Positions 9,394-18,299 are shown, numbered from the stretch's first letter. The stretch: 51,086 nt of DNA from Paracoccaceae bacterium (GCA_026707935.1 JAPOVX010000272.1:1-51086); one strand, 5' to 3'. Notes: generated by a model not told the origin, from the sequence alone. Made by a program: numbers and translations.

Positions 9394-10700
9394 GGATGAG
9401 GCTCCTCGGGTACGTCAGACAGGTACCGTTCTTCTGCAAGCACCGGATGGCGCCTGAGTTCCATCAGCCTGATCGCGACATGCATCCACACGGTGGATAC
9501 TCCGACGATCGCGAAAAGCAGCATGAAGGGAACGGTCCAGATCCCCGTGACATCAAGCAGGACTCCGAACATGATCGGCAGGACGAAACCGCCCAGTCCG
9601 CCGATCATTCCGACAAGCCCGCCGACGGAACCGACATGATTGGGATAATAGACGGGCACATGCTTGTAGACTGCCGCCTTGCCCAGGCTCATGACGAATC
9701 CAAGAATCGCCGACAGAACAACGAAGGCACCCAGCGATATGCCGATTTCGAACGTGATCGGCCCGTGAACACCGCTCACCGAATAGCTGGTTTTCGGGTA
9801 ACTCATGACGAACAGGCAGACCAGGGAAACGATGAACGTCAGGTACATGACGAATCGCGCGCCCCACCGGTCCGACATCCAGCCGCCGAGCGCCCGGAAA
9901 ACCGAACCGGGCAACGAGTAGAGGCCCGCCAGGACACCGGCTGTCGTCAGTTCGAGACCATAGGCGCCGGTATAATACCTCGGCAGAAACGAAGCCAGCG
10001 CGACGAAGCCCCCGAATACGAAAAAGTAATACATCGAAAAACGCCAGACCTGGATGTACTTGAGCGGCTCCAGCTGGGCGGAAGCGCGGATGATCCGGCG
10101 ACCCGTTCTCTTCCGCTCGGCCTCCACCGGATCCGTTTTCGCCAGCAGGTAGAACCCGGCCGCCGTCAGCAGGAGAACGCCGGCGTAAACCTGGGCAGTA
10201 ACTTCCCAGCCAAAGGCAACGACCAGGAATGGTGCGGCAAAATTCGTAATTGCGGCGCCGACGTTGCCAACCCCGAAAATCCCCAGTGCGGTTCCCTGGC
10301 TCTTGGATTCGAACCATCGCGAGACGTATGAAACGCCGACGATGAAAGACCCCCCGGCCAGTCCCAGTCCCAGCGCCGCCAACAGGAACAGCGGGTAGGT
10401 ATCCACGGTCGTCAGCAACCACACGGCGACCGCTGTCAGGACCATCTGGAGCGGGAACACGATGCGGCCTCCATACTGTTCGGTCCATACGCCGAGAAAT
10501 ATCCGGCTGACGGAACCGGTCAGCACCGGCGTGGCCACGAGCAGGCCGAACTCGGTATCCGACAGGCCAAGGTCCGTCTTGATCTTGACCCCGATGATCG
10601 AAAAGATCGTCCAGACGGCGAAACAGACTGTAAAGGCCAGCGTTGCCAGGCCGAGTGCCCTGGTCTGCTCCTCCGGCCGAAACCGATCACCCATTTCCAT
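9390..10700 (-). CDS. narK: NarK1-type nitrate transporter (first NarK)
   Basis: Encodes about 436 residues, a twelve-helix major facilitator protein. TLAFTVCFAVWTIFSIIGV opens helix 1, and GLGLAGGSFIVGVSYVSRWF and GIFGVGNVGAAITNFAAPFL are typical of NarK1-class nitrate/proton symporters. It is the first gene of the nar operon and overlaps narK2 by ATGA. The start is not settled. GGTGGAGAGA stands immediately before the ATG at 10700, but the next ATG at 10694 has better spacing, and an upstream GTG at 10709 is also open. Having both classes side by side (here NarK1 then NarK2) is a known arrangement in denitrifiers such as Paracoccus and Pseudomonas. Confidence 0.93.
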   Translation of the reverse strand: MEMGDRFRPEEQTRALGLATLAFTVCFAVWTIFSIIGVKIKTDLGLSDTEFGLLVATPVLTGSVSRIFLGVWTEQYGGRIVFPLQMVLTAVAVWLLTTVDTYPLFLLAALGLGLAGGSFIVGVSYVSRWFESKSQGTALGIFGVGNVGAAITNFAAPFLVVAFGWEVTAQVYAGVLLLTAAGFYLLAKTDPVEAERKRTGRRIIRASAQLEPLKYIQVWRFSMYYFFVFGGFVALASFLPRYYTGAYGLELTTAGVLAGLYSLPGSVFRALGGWMSDRWGARFVMYLTFIVSLVCLFVMSYPKTSYSVSGVHGPITFEIGISLGAFVVLSAILGFVMSLGKAAVYKHVPVYYPNHVGSVGGLVGMIGGLGGFVLPIMFGVLLDVTGIWTVPFMLLFAIVGVSTVWMHVAIRLMELRRHPVLAEERYLSDVPEEPHP

Positions 10701-11202
10701 TCTCTCCACCTGGTTCGCCCTCGTCCGGAGGCCCCGCCGAAGTTCCGCTCAGCGTCATGGCGGAATGGTCGCGTTCAACTGCCGCAGGGGAAGGAGCGGA
10801 CAGGCAAACACAGACCGACCCGGAACATCCTTGGCGTGTATTCACGTTGTGCATCACACCAACGGTGTCCGGCGTGGATTTCTCTGTCCTGCCGCGGATT
10901 TTCGTGTCGTGCGCCGGGAAAGTCAAGGAATTTGGCCGTGCACGGCGAGGAAATTCCCCGAGCGTCCCGGACTGCGCTGCGGAGCGGCGACGGCGACACG
11001 CCCGCGATCGATCGGATCGATCGTTGCCCGGCCGGGGCAAACGTGCCTTGGTACTGCGATTCATCCGTGTCCGTCGAATTTGCCCGTGCAATCAGAAAAC
11101 ATGGCATGTACAGGATCAGGCCATCGAAGGACGCCGGCGGGTTGCGGCGACGTTCTTCTCGGGAAAGTCACGCCCGGCGCACTGAAACGGGGGAAGGCAA
11201 AT
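10701..11202. promoter_or_regulatory. Divergent intergenic region, nar operon / thiolase
   Basis: About 500 bases separate divergently transcribed narK1 and the thiolase gene, and should hold the nar promoter. Several overlapping frames are open but none shows a recognisable protein. On the minus strand a TTGACT (near 10920) followed after 18 bases by GAAAAT could be a weak sigma-70 site. I looked for an FNR/Anr-type TTGAT-N4-ATCAA box and did not find a convincing one. A perfect inverted repeat at 11004-11022 is described separately. Confidence 0.4.
11004..11022. promoter_or_regulatory. 19-bp perfect inverted repeat, possible operator
   Basis: CGATCGATC, one central G, then GATCGATCG: two perfect 9-base arms, a form typical of a dimeric regulator site. 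The arms are themselves made of repeated GATC units, so the repeat could be low-complexity chance. It lies about 180 bases upstream of the thiolase start and 300 bases upstream of narK1. Confidence 0.35.
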
Positions 11203-12390
11203 ATGCAGGATGTTTACGTGATCGGCGCACGCCGTACACCCATTGGCGGGTTCCAGGGTGCGCTCTCGGATATTCCTGCCGCCGAACTCGGCGGCATTGC
11301 AACCGCATCCGCCCTCGAAGACGCTGGAATCGGGCCAGGCGAAGTCGAGGAGATCATCATGGGTTGCGTCCTTTCGGCCGGCCAGGGGCAGGCTCCGGCC
11401 CGCCAGGCGGGATTTCACGCCGGACTCGGCGAAGATGTCCCGGCGACGACGGTCAACAAGATGTGCGGGTCGGGAATGAAGACCGTGATGTGCGCGCACG
11501 ATCAGATTTCCCTCGGACGGAATGACGTCATTGCCGCGGGCGGAATGGAAAGCATGTCCCGGGCGCCGTACCTCTTGACCAGGATGCGCGGCGGAGCGCG
11601 GCTTGGCCACAGCCAGGCCGTCGACCACATGTTTCTCGACGGCCTGGAGGACGCCTATGAACCGGGACGGCTCATGGGAACCTATGCCGAGGATTGCGCG
11701 GAGGCATTCCAGTTCTCCCGCGAACACCAGGATGGCTACGCGCTGTCATCTCTCGACAGGGCACTGAAGGCGCAGTCGGAAGGCGCCTTCACGCGGGAAA
11801 TCGCGCCCGTTGACGTCCAAGGCAGGAAGACCAGCTTCCACTGTGACGCAGACGAACAACCCGGGAATGCGCGTCCGGAAAAAATCCCGGACCTCAAGCC
11901 TGCCTTTCGCAAGCACGGAAGCGTGACCGCGGCGAACTCGTCCTCGATTTCAGACGGTGCGGCAGCATTGATTCTCGCCGGCGAAAGGTTCGTGAAATCG
12001 CGCGGTGACGGGAAATTCCGCACTCTGGCCCGGATTGCCGGTCACGCGACACATGCCCAGGCACCCGGATGGTTTACGACCGCACCGATTCCGGCCGCGT
12101 GCGCGCTGCTCGAAAAACTCGATTGGGCCGTGTCGGATGTCGATCTCTGGGAAGTCAACGAAGCGTTCGCCGTCGTACCGATGGCGTTCGAACGGGAAAT
12201 GGGAATCCCTCGCGACCGGCTGAATATTCACGGTGGCGCCTGCTCGCTCGGGCACCCGATCGGGGCTTCCGGGGCGCGAATTCTCGTGACGCTGCTCGCG
12301 GCACTGGAAAAGGTCCGAGGCAAGCGTGGAATTGCCGCGATCTGCATCGGCGGCGGGGAAGCCACGGCAATCGCCGTCGAAAGGGATTGA
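11203..12390 (+). CDS. Acetyl-CoA acetyltransferase (thiolase)
   Basis: Encodes 395 residues, the usual thiolase length. The N-terminus VYVIGARRTPIGGFQGAL, the nucleophile motif NKMCGSGMK (active Cys about residue 88), the NEAF motif, GGACSLGHPIGASGARI near the C-terminus and the final CIGGGEA with the second catalytic Cys are all present. It should condense two acetyl-CoA or cleave acetoacetyl-CoA, as in polyhydroxyalkanoate or fatty acid metabolism; chain-length preference cannot be read from sequence. The ATG at 11203 is preceded by GGGGGAAGG. It stands as the first gene of a plus-strand block, 170 bases ahead of adenine deaminase, with no obvious metabolic link to it. Confidence 0.93.
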   Translation: MQDVYVIGARRTPIGGFQGALSDIPAAELGGIATASALEDAGIGPGEVEEIIMGCVLSAGQGQAPARQAGFHAGLGEDVPATTVNKMCGSGMKTVMCAHDQISLGRNDVIAAGGMESMSRAPYLLTRMRGGARLGHSQAVDHMFLDGLEDAYEPGRLMGTYAEDCAEAFQFSREHQDGYALSSLDRALKAQSEGAFTREIAPVDVQGRKTSFHCDADEQPGNARPEKIPDLKPAFRKHGSVTAANSSSISDGAAALILAGERFVKSRGDGKFRTLARIAGHATHAQAPGWFTTAPIPAACALLEKLDWAVSDVDLWEVNEAFAVVPMAFEREMGIPRDRLNIHGGACSLGHPIGASGARILVTLLAALEKVRGKRGIAAICIGGGEATAIAVERD

Positions 12391-12560
12391 GGAACCCCGC
12401 AAGACAGCTGACCTGTCGCGAGTACCGGAATTCGGCAGGCACGCACGGCCTTGCCCCGGGCAGACCGGCTCCCCGAACAACCGCGACGGCCGGGAGGAGC
12501 AGTCCCCGGCACGCTGATCGAAATCCCTGCACGATTTCGGTTGAACCAACCGTGCAGGTC

Positions 12561-14456
12561 ATGACACATCATTCCATGAACGTTTCGAACACGCGAACGG
12601 GAATGCCGGACTCGTGGGCCGATGCCGCTCCGGTCCTCATCGCCGTTGCAGCCGGCCGCGAGCCGGCGGACCTCGTCATTCGCGACGGGCGATGGGTCAA
12701 TGTCCAGAGCCGCGAGATCATCGATCGTCATGATCTTGCGATCGTGCGTGGTCGTTTCGCCTATTGCGGCCCTGACGCGACCCACGCCATCGGTCCGGAT
12801 ACCGTCGTCATCGATGCAGGCGGCCGGTTCATGGTTCCCGGCCTCTGTGACAGCCACATGCATATCGAGAGCGGCATGCTGACCGTCAGCCGCTTCGTCG
12901 AAGCGGTCGTGCCACACGGCACGACGTCAATGTTCGTCGACCCCCACGAAATCGCAAATGTCCTCGGAATTGACGGCGTCCGCCTTGTGCATGACGAGGC
13001 CCTGATCCAGCCGATCAACGTGTTCGTTCAGATGCCGTCCTGCGCGCCGTCGGCCCCGGGGCTGGAAACGACGGGAAAAGAGATCACTCCAGAAGATGTC
13101 GCGGAAGCGATGACATGGCCCAATATCATCGGACTGGGCGAAATGATGAATTTCCCGGGAGTGATCAATTGCGATCACAAGATGCTCGCCGAAATGGCCG
13201 CCACCCAAAGAGCCGGGAAGACCGTTGGCGGTCATTATGCTTCGCGCGACCTCGGGCCGGCGTTCCATGCCTATGCAGCGGGAGGCCCGGCCGACGATCA
13301 TGAAGGCACCCGCGAGATCGACGCGGTCTCACGTGCGCGGCAGGGCATGAGGGCGATGCTGCGCCTCGGGTCTGCCTGGTACGATGTCGAGGCCCAGATC
13401 ACCGCGGTCACCCGCCTTGGCCTCGATCCCAGGAATTTCACCCTCTGTACCGACGATTGCCATTCGGGCACCCTTGTCCACGACGGCCACATGGATCGTG
13501 TGCTCCGGCATGCGATTGGTTGCGGATGCCCGCCGCTGGTCGCCCTGCAAATGGCGACCATCAACACGGCAACACATTTCGGCCTCGAGCGCGAAATCGG
13601 CTCTATCGCGCCGGGCCGGCGTGCCGACGTCGTCCTGACAGGCGATCTTGAGAGCTTTCCAGTCGAAACCGTGATCTCGCGGGGCCAGGTTCTCTCCGAT
13701 GTGGCGGGACTCGTCGACGAAGTGAAAGACGGGGCCAAAGACCCGTTTCCCCTCCGGTTTTCCTGGCCCCGGGAAAGCCGGAACACAGTCCGGATCGGCA
13801 GGAAACTGACGCCGGCAGACTTCGAGGTTGCGTCGCCGCCCGGGGCCATGGCCGCCCGGGTCCGTGTCATCGGGGTTGTCGAGAACCAGGCTCCGACGAA
13901 GGCAATGGAAATGGACCTCCGGGCATCTCCCGAAGGCTTGCTCGACGCTGATCCGGGCCGGGACATCAGCCACGTTGCCGTTGTCGAACGCCACCGTGCG
14001 TCGGGTCGTGTTGAGAACGGGTTTGTATCCGGGTTCGGCTATCGGGGCCGCTGCGCCCTGGCGTCGACCGTCGCCCATGACAGCCATCACATCGTCGCGG
14101 CCGGGACGTGTCGAACATCGATGGCCGGCGCGGTCAACCGTCTGGCCGAAGCGGGAGGCGGCATTGCGCTTTTCCGCGACGGGACCGAACTGGCGTTCGT
14201 CCACCTGCCCGTCGCAGGGCTGATGTCCGACTCTCCTGCGCCGGAAGTCGCCGGTCAGGCACAACGGCTCGTTGACGCAATGGCGGAGTGCGGCTGCACG
14301 ATGAACAACGCGTTCATGCAGCATTCATTGATGGCCCTCGTCGTTATTCCGGAATTGAGAATTTCGGATCTTGGCCTTGTCGATTCGGTCGGATTTGCTT
14401 TCACCGATCTCATTGCCAGCGACGGCGCAGGGGAAGGCGGCCGGTTCGAGTCATGA
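12561..14456 (+). CDS. ade: Adenine deaminase
   Basis: Encodes 631 residues, an amidohydrolase-superfamily enzyme converting adenine to hypoxanthine and ammonia. Evidence: the metal-binding DSHMHIESGML motif in strand 1 of the barrel, the adenine deaminase block GTTSMFVDPHEIANVLG, a GLGEMMNFPGV segment and a CTDDCHSG segment. The C-terminal half holds the SVAHDSHH-like element (TVAHDSHHIVAAG) typical of Ade proteins. The ATG at 12561 was chosen because it precedes the conserved region by a normal distance; ATG 12576 lacks a better ribosome site. A small hairpin (GGTTG-AAC-CAACC, 12539-12551) sits just before the start. It overlaps the AMP nucleosidase gene by four bases. Confidence 0.93.
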   Translation: MTHHSMNVSNTRTGMPDSWADAAPVLIAVAAGREPADLVIRDGRWVNVQSREIIDRHDLAIVRGRFAYCGPDATHAIGPDTVVIDAGGRFMVPGLCDSHMHIESGMLTVSRFVEAVVPHGTTSMFVDPHEIANVLGIDGVRLVHDEALIQPINVFVQMPSCAPSAPGLETTGKEITPEDVAEAMTWPNIIGLGEMMNFPGVINCDHKMLAEMAATQRAGKTVGGHYASRDLGPAFHAYAAGGPADDHEGTREIDAVSRARQGMRAMLRLGSAWYDVEAQITAVTRLGLDPRNFTLCTDDCHSGTLVHDGHMDRVLRHAIGCGCPPLVALQMATINTATHFGLEREIGSIAPGRRADVVLTGDLESFPVETVISRGQVLSDVAGLVDEVKDGAKDPFPLRFSWPRESRNTVRIGRKLTPADFEVASPPGAMAARVRVIGVVENQAPTKAMEMDLRASPEGLLDADPGRDISHVAVVERHRASGRVENGFVSGFGYRGRCALASTVAHDSHHIVAAGTCRTSMAGAVNRLAEAGGGIALFRDGTELAFVHLPVAGLMSDSPAPEVAGQAQRLVDAMAECGCTMNNAFMQHSLMALVVIPELRISDLGLVDSVGFAFTDLIASDGAGEGGRFES

Positions 14457-15988
14457 AAGAACTCCCCCTGATCGAACCGAGAACAATCGGGAAACAGGAA
14501 TTCGAGGATCCGCAGAGCGTCATCGCTGCGGTCCAGGACATTTATTCCGGTTCAGTGCGGTTCCTCTGCCGCCACCTCGAAGACGCGCTTGCGGGCAGGC
14601 AACCCGCCGGGCGTTACCGCGCATACTATCCCGAGATCTCCATAACGACCACGCGGCATTCGCGGGTGGACAGCCGGCTCGCCTACGGGTTCGTGGTTGC
14701 CCCGGGAACCTACGCAACGACCCTGACCCGGCCACGGCTTTTCGGTCGTTATCTCCATCAACAGGTGTCCCTGTTGCTCAGGAATCACGGGGCGCCGATC
14801 ACCGTCGGCGTTTCCGGGAAGCCGATCCCGGTGCACTTTGCCGTCGGCAGTTACCTGTCTCTCGAGGACGCCAGCGACTTCGGTGACGGCCCGGCGGCCA
14901 TGGATCGTTCACCCGGTTTTTCCGACAAGCCGGAGCATGACGATGATTCCTTCCCGCTTCGGGACTATTTCGATGTCCCGGACCTGGCAACGATTTCCGA
15001 CGAAATCATCAATTGCACGGCGGATGTTTCCGGTCTCGATGTCAAACCACTGGCGCCCTTCTCCGCGCAACGAGTCGATTATTCCCTGGCGCGGCTTTCG
15101 CACTACACCTCGACCGACCCGGTGCATTTCCAGAATCATGTCCTGTTTACGAATTACCAATTCTATGTGGACGAGTTCGTGCGATTTTCCCGGGAGGCCG
15201 TAGGGAAGGATTCGGGTTACAGCGCGCTCGTCCTGCCGGGAAACCGAATCGTGACCGATCCTGGCGACGCCAGGACTTTTGACGGGTCGATTCCGCAGCC
15301 GCAGATGCCGGCCTACCACCTGAAACGGGCCAACGCGTCGGGGATTTCCCTCGTCAACATCGGCGTCGGACCTTCGAACGCCAAGACTGCCACGGATCAC
15401 ATTGCCGTCCTGCGACCCCGTGCCTGGTTGATGCTGGGCCATTGCGCGGGACTGAGAAGCAGCCAGAACATCGGGGATTACGTGCTGGCTCATGCCTACG
15501 TGCGGGAAGACCATGTCCTCGACGCGGACCTTCCGGTCTGGGTCCCTGTTCCGGCGTTGGCAGAAGTCCAGATCGCGCTCGAGTCGGCCGTTGAAGAGGT
15601 CACCGAACTGCCCGGGTTCGAATTCAAGCGGGTCATGCGTACCGGCACCGTCGCGACGATCGACAATCGAAACTGGGAGCTTCGCCACGTGAGCGGTCCG
15701 GTTCAGCGCCTGTCGCAGTCGAGAGCCATCGCGCTCGACATGGAGAGCGCAACGGTCGCGGCCAACGGGTTCCGGTTCCGCGTACCCTACGGGACCCTTC
15801 TCTGCGTGTCGGACAAGCCTCTCCACGGAGAGCTCAAGCTACCGGGAATGGCAACCGCATTTTACCAACGCCAGGTAAACCAGCATCTCAAGATCGGGAT
15901 CAGGGCGATGGAAATTATCCGGGAAATGCCGCTTGAACGGCTTCATTCCCGGAAACTTCGCAGCTTCGACGAAACCGCATTCCTGTAA
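14453..15988 (+). CDS. amn: AMP nucleosidase
   Basis: Encodes 511 residues, slightly longer than the E. coli enzyme. Amn hydrolyses AMP to adenine and ribose 5-phosphate. An N-terminal domain (residues about 1-190, with YYPEISITT and GRYLHQQVSLLL) precedes a nucleoside phosphorylase-like catalytic domain. That domain holds NIGVGPSNAKTATDHIAVLRP, LGHCAGLRSSQ, LGDYVLAHAYVR-like IGDYVLAHAY, and ALDMESATVAANGFRFRVPYG with the catalytic-site Glu and the purine site. The start ATG overlaps the ade stop (ATGA), and GGGGAAGGCGG lies just upstream inside ade. Its product adenine is the substrate of the neighbouring deaminase, so the pair forms a purine breakdown or salvage step. Confidence 0.95.
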   Translation: MKELPLIEPRTIGKQEFEDPQSVIAAVQDIYSGSVRFLCRHLEDALAGRQPAGRYRAYYPEISITTTRHSRVDSRLAYGFVVAPGTYATTLTRPRLFGRYLHQQVSLLLRNHGAPITVGVSGKPIPVHFAVGSYLSLEDASDFGDGPAAMDRSPGFSDKPEHDDDSFPLRDYFDVPDLATISDEIINCTADVSGLDVKPLAPFSAQRVDYSLARLSHYTSTDPVHFQNHVLFTNYQFYVDEFVRFSREAVGKDSGYSALVLPGNRIVTDPGDARTFDGSIPQPQMPAYHLKRANASGISLVNIGVGPSNAKTATDHIAVLRPRAWLMLGHCAGLRSSQNIGDYVLAHAYVREDHVLDADLPVWVPVPALAEVQIALESAVEEVTELPGFEFKRVMRTGTVATIDNRNWELRHVSGPVQRLSQSRAIALDMESATVAANGFRFRVPYGTLLCVSDKPLHGELKLPGMATAFYQRQVNQHLKIGIRAMEIIREMPLERLHSRKLRSFDETAFL

Positions 15989-16374
15989 GTTGCAGGATGC
16001 AGGTTTTCACCCGACGATCGGACAGGCGCGAACCGGATGCCCTTGAGAATTCGCGACCGGAGGGTTCCACGCGCTGCCGCCCGCACGCTTGTGAAACGAC
16101 AAGGTAACAATGCCGGGATCGATCCTCCGTTTGTCGGGGCGCGCAAGGAGTGTGGAGGGAAACTTAGTCGCGACAAGACAATGAGGCTGACCTGTGCTCG
16201 CCCGGGCCATCGGCAAATTCTCGCCGGACATGGCGGGGCCTGGCTTGGCGCCTTGGATATTCTCATGTTTGTCTTGAGCGAAGTCATGCCGGCGGACAGA
16301 ATTTTGTTTGAGCGCCAGCCGTATCTCATGTACGCATGCCGGAAGTGTTTTTTCAAGACTCGAAGGAGCAATTC
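15989..16374. other. Gene-free spacer between amn and HU
   Basis: About 385 bases with no frame that resembles a protein. The right-hand 100 bases probably carry the HU promoter (listed separately). No strong terminator hairpin with a T-run was seen after amn. Confidence 0.5.
16274..16302 (+). promoter_or_regulatory. Candidate sigma-70 promoter for the HU gene
   Basis: TTGAGC (16274-16279), a 17-base spacer and CAGAAT (16297-16302) match four of six consensus bases in each hexamer with ideal spacing. This would put the transcript start near 16309 and give a leader of about 65 bases before the HU ATG. It was found by eye only. Confidence 0.35.
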
Positions 16375-16662
16375 ATGCCTCAATCTTCCATGACCAAGTC
16401 GCAATTGATCAAGGCGGTTGCCAAAAGATCGGGTATCTCCCAGTCGTCTGCGCGCGATGCCTTTGATGCCATGATCGACGAAATCGCCGAAGAACTGAGC
16501 CGTGGAGGAAGCGTTTCGGTTCCCGGATTTGCAAAATTTTCTGTTCAGGAACGTCCCGCGCGGGAAGTCAGAAATCCATTTGATGGAACAACGATTTCAA
16601 AACCTGCCGATCGCGTGGCCAAGGTCAAATTGTCGAAGTCCTTTAGCAAGAATCTCAACTGA
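16375..16662 (+). CDS. HU-family DNA-binding protein
   Basis: Encodes 95 residues with the whole HU/IHF fold: N-terminal helices (MTKSQLIKAVAKRSGISQSSARDAFDAM), the GGSVSVPGFAKFSV strand pair and the arm with RPAREVRNPFDG ending in the conserved Pro-containing turn, then a short final helix. HU bends DNA and compacts the nucleoid as a dimer. The start at 16375 is set by AAGGAG seven bases upstream; the internal Met at codon 6 is also possible. It is monocistronic, followed 28 bases later by a strong stem-loop. Whether it is HU or an IHF subunit cannot be decided with certainty; the PGFAKF and RNPFDG variants favour HU. Confidence 0.95.
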   Translation: MPQSSMTKSQLIKAVAKRSGISQSSARDAFDAMIDEIAEELSRGGSVSVPGFAKFSVQERPAREVRNPFDGTTISKPADRVAKVKLSKSFSKNLN

Positions 16663-16689
16663 ACCCGCACGAGTGGGCGCGTCCCCTTG

Positions 16690-16726
16690 ACCGGACAGGT
16701 CAGCGTGCATTCCTGACCTGTCCGGT
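16690..16726 (+). terminator. Perfect 14-bp stem-loop after the HU gene
   Basis: ACCGGACAGGTCAG and its exact complement enclose a nine-base loop. The stem is very stable and lies just downstream of the HU stop codon, where a terminator is expected, but no run of T follows on either strand. It may be a Rho-assisted or transcript-stabilising hairpin, or a protein-binding site. Confidence 0.6.
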
Positions 16727-16806
16727 ACATTGAATTCCACGAACCTGTTCGGTGCTCGGATCCCGGGGCACCGCAGGCGAAGGCGGCGGCTTTGCCCGAA
16801 CTGTGG

Positions 16807-17238
16807 TCAACCGCGATCGGAATGGACGCCCCGGGCTTTGGACAATTCGGCCAGCGCAATCCGGATCATGAAGGGGACGTGCTGGGCCAGCCAGACTTCG
16901 TTCAGTTCGTCTTTCGGGGCAAAAAAGCTGGCTTCCTGCAACAAGAAATCCCGTGGCTCCACCCCGTGCTCTTCGATGGCATCGACAGCACGGCGAAAAA
17001 CCGGATCGGTATCGCACAGGCGGCGCCTTGAGCCGCTCGAGGCCGAATCGGAGCCCGGGATCGCTTCGGGCGGGAAACCAGGAAAGCTTGCGGTGGTCTT
17101 CTCCCGGATTTTACGATTACTGCCTGTGCCCGGCGCAGGAAGTCTGCGGGTTGCGAGGCATGATCGGGTGCGGCCTTGAAGCTGAAGGTGTTGTTGCGGC
17201 CCCTTGTCGTGAAAACACCTTTGATTGCCACCGTCCAA
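16807..17238 (-). CDS. Possible small hypothetical protein, doubtful
   Basis: A minus-strand frame of up to 143 codons in the 700-base gap between HU and the EamA gene. Its last 70 residues (from about RRAVDAIEEHGVEPRD to IALAELSKARG) look like a real soluble helical protein: charged and hydrophobic residues alternate and there are few Arg/Ser runs. The first half is rich in Arg, Pro and Ser and looks like a wrong-frame read. In the neighbouring minus frame a stretch around 17090-17220 (TTRGRNNTFSFK) also looks coding. The region may therefore hold a frameshifted relic or a shorter gene with an unseen start. No family was recognised. Confidence 0.25.
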   Translation of the reverse strand: MDGGNQRCFHDKGPQQHLQLQGRTRSCLATRRLPAPGTGSNRKIREKTTASFPGFPPEAIPGSDSASSGSRRRLCDTDPVFRRAVDAIEEHGVEPRDFLLQEASFFAPKDELNEVWLAQHVPFMIRIALAELSKARGVHSDRG

Positions 17239-17364
17239 TCAACGCAGCAACATTGACACTGGAGGCATCGCCCGGGCCAAGCAATCGGAACACCGTTTTC
17301 GGTTCTGCTCCCCCTGCAGGCGTCAAGTCCCGCCAATTCACTGCATCAAGGAGGCAGTCACTCG

Positions 17365-18258
17365 ATGGAATTCCGCTTGACGGATGTCCGGACGCTGGCC
17401 ATGGGTCTGGCCTTCGCCGCTTTCTGGGGAAGTGCCTTTTCCTCGGCGCGCATCATCGTGCAGGACGCTCCGCCCCTGACCGCGTTGAGCTTCAGATTCC
17501 TCATTTCCGGATTGATCGCGCTGGCGATAGCCCGGTTTAGCGGAAGGCTGCGCCCGGTGTCCCTTGTTCGCTGGCGCGCGATCGTCTTGTTCGGCGTCTG
17601 CCAGAACGCCCTTTATCTCGGGCTGGTTTTCGTTGCGGTCCAGGTGATTGAAGCTTCGATCGCGGCGATCATCGCGAGCACGATGCCCCTGATCGTGGCA
17701 CTCGCTTCGCTCGTTCTGTTGAACCAGGGCCTGGAGCGGAAAGGCGTTTTCGGGGTTCTCGTCGGTTTCCTCGGCGTATCACTCGTACTGGCATCCCGAA
17801 TGACCGGGCAGGCAACCATGTGGGGGCTTCTTCTTTGCATCGTCAGCGTACTGTCGCTGTCGGTCGCAACGATGACCATCCGGTCCCTGGATGTCGGCAG
17901 GAACATGTTCCAGGTCATCGGCCTGCAAATGCTGGTCGGCAGCGCCGTCCTGTTTCCCTTCGGCGTCGCACTGGAGCCGTTGTCCGTGACCTGGTCGGTT
18001 CCCCTGTTCCTGGCCTTCACCTACACGACCCTGGTGCCGGGTTTGCTGGCCACGTGGATCTGGTTTTCACTGGTCGAGAGAGCTGGCGCCACCCGGGCAG
18101 CCACGTTCCACTTCCTTCATCCGTTTTTCGGGGTGGTGACGGCGGCCGTGCTGCTGGGAGAGTCCCTTTCACTGCTCGACGTCGTCGGTGTCGTGACGAT
18201 CATGATCGGAATTCTTGCGGTCGTGACCAGTCGTCCGGTCCACCGGGCGCCCATATGA
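17365..18258 (+). CDS. EamA/DMT-family transporter
   Basis: Encodes 297 residues with ten hydrophobic segments in two repeats, each an EamA domain of the drug/metabolite transporter superfamily (RhaT/YdcZ type). The start AFWGSAFSSARII, the SRFLISG-like FRFLISGLIALAIAR and the C-terminal repeat ending with LGESLSLLDVVGVVTIMIGI are typical. Such proteins export amino acids or other small metabolites from the cytoplasm; substrate cannot be predicted. AAGGAGG lies ten bases before the ATG. It stands alone, convergent with the decayed Uma2 gene. Confidence 0.9.
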   Translation: MEFRLTDVRTLAMGLAFAAFWGSAFSSARIIVQDAPPLTALSFRFLISGLIALAIARFSGRLRPVSLVRWRAIVLFGVCQNALYLGLVFVAVQVIEASIAAIIASTMPLIVALASLVLLNQGLERKGVFGVLVGFLGVSLVLASRMTGQATMWGLLLCIVSVLSLSVATMTIRSLDVGRNMFQVIGLQMLVGSAVLFPFGVALEPLSVTWSVPLFLAFTYTTLVPGLLATWIWFSLVERAGATRAATFHFLHPFFGVVTAAVLLGESLSLLDVVGVVTIMIGILAVVTSRPVHRAPI

Positions 18259-18299
18259 TCCGACTCCCGCCTGGCTCGATATGCGGCCTGTCCGCATGC

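Noticed and set aside
7879..9399. 506-codon plus-strand frame
   Set aside because: Antisense of narK2; the minus-strand frame has twelve clear membrane helices and NarK motifs.
10840..10900. Possible FNR/CRP-type box (TGTG-N3-CACA near 10850)
   Set aside because: Only four-base arms match and neither TTGAT nor ATCAA half-sites are complete.
10462..11202. N-terminal extension of the thiolase frame
   Set aside because: The extra ~247 codons are not thiolase-like and overlap narK1; a good ribosome site and the family start lie at 11203.
12539..12551. Purine riboswitch before ade
   Set aside because: Only a five-base hairpin is present; no three-way junction could be drawn.
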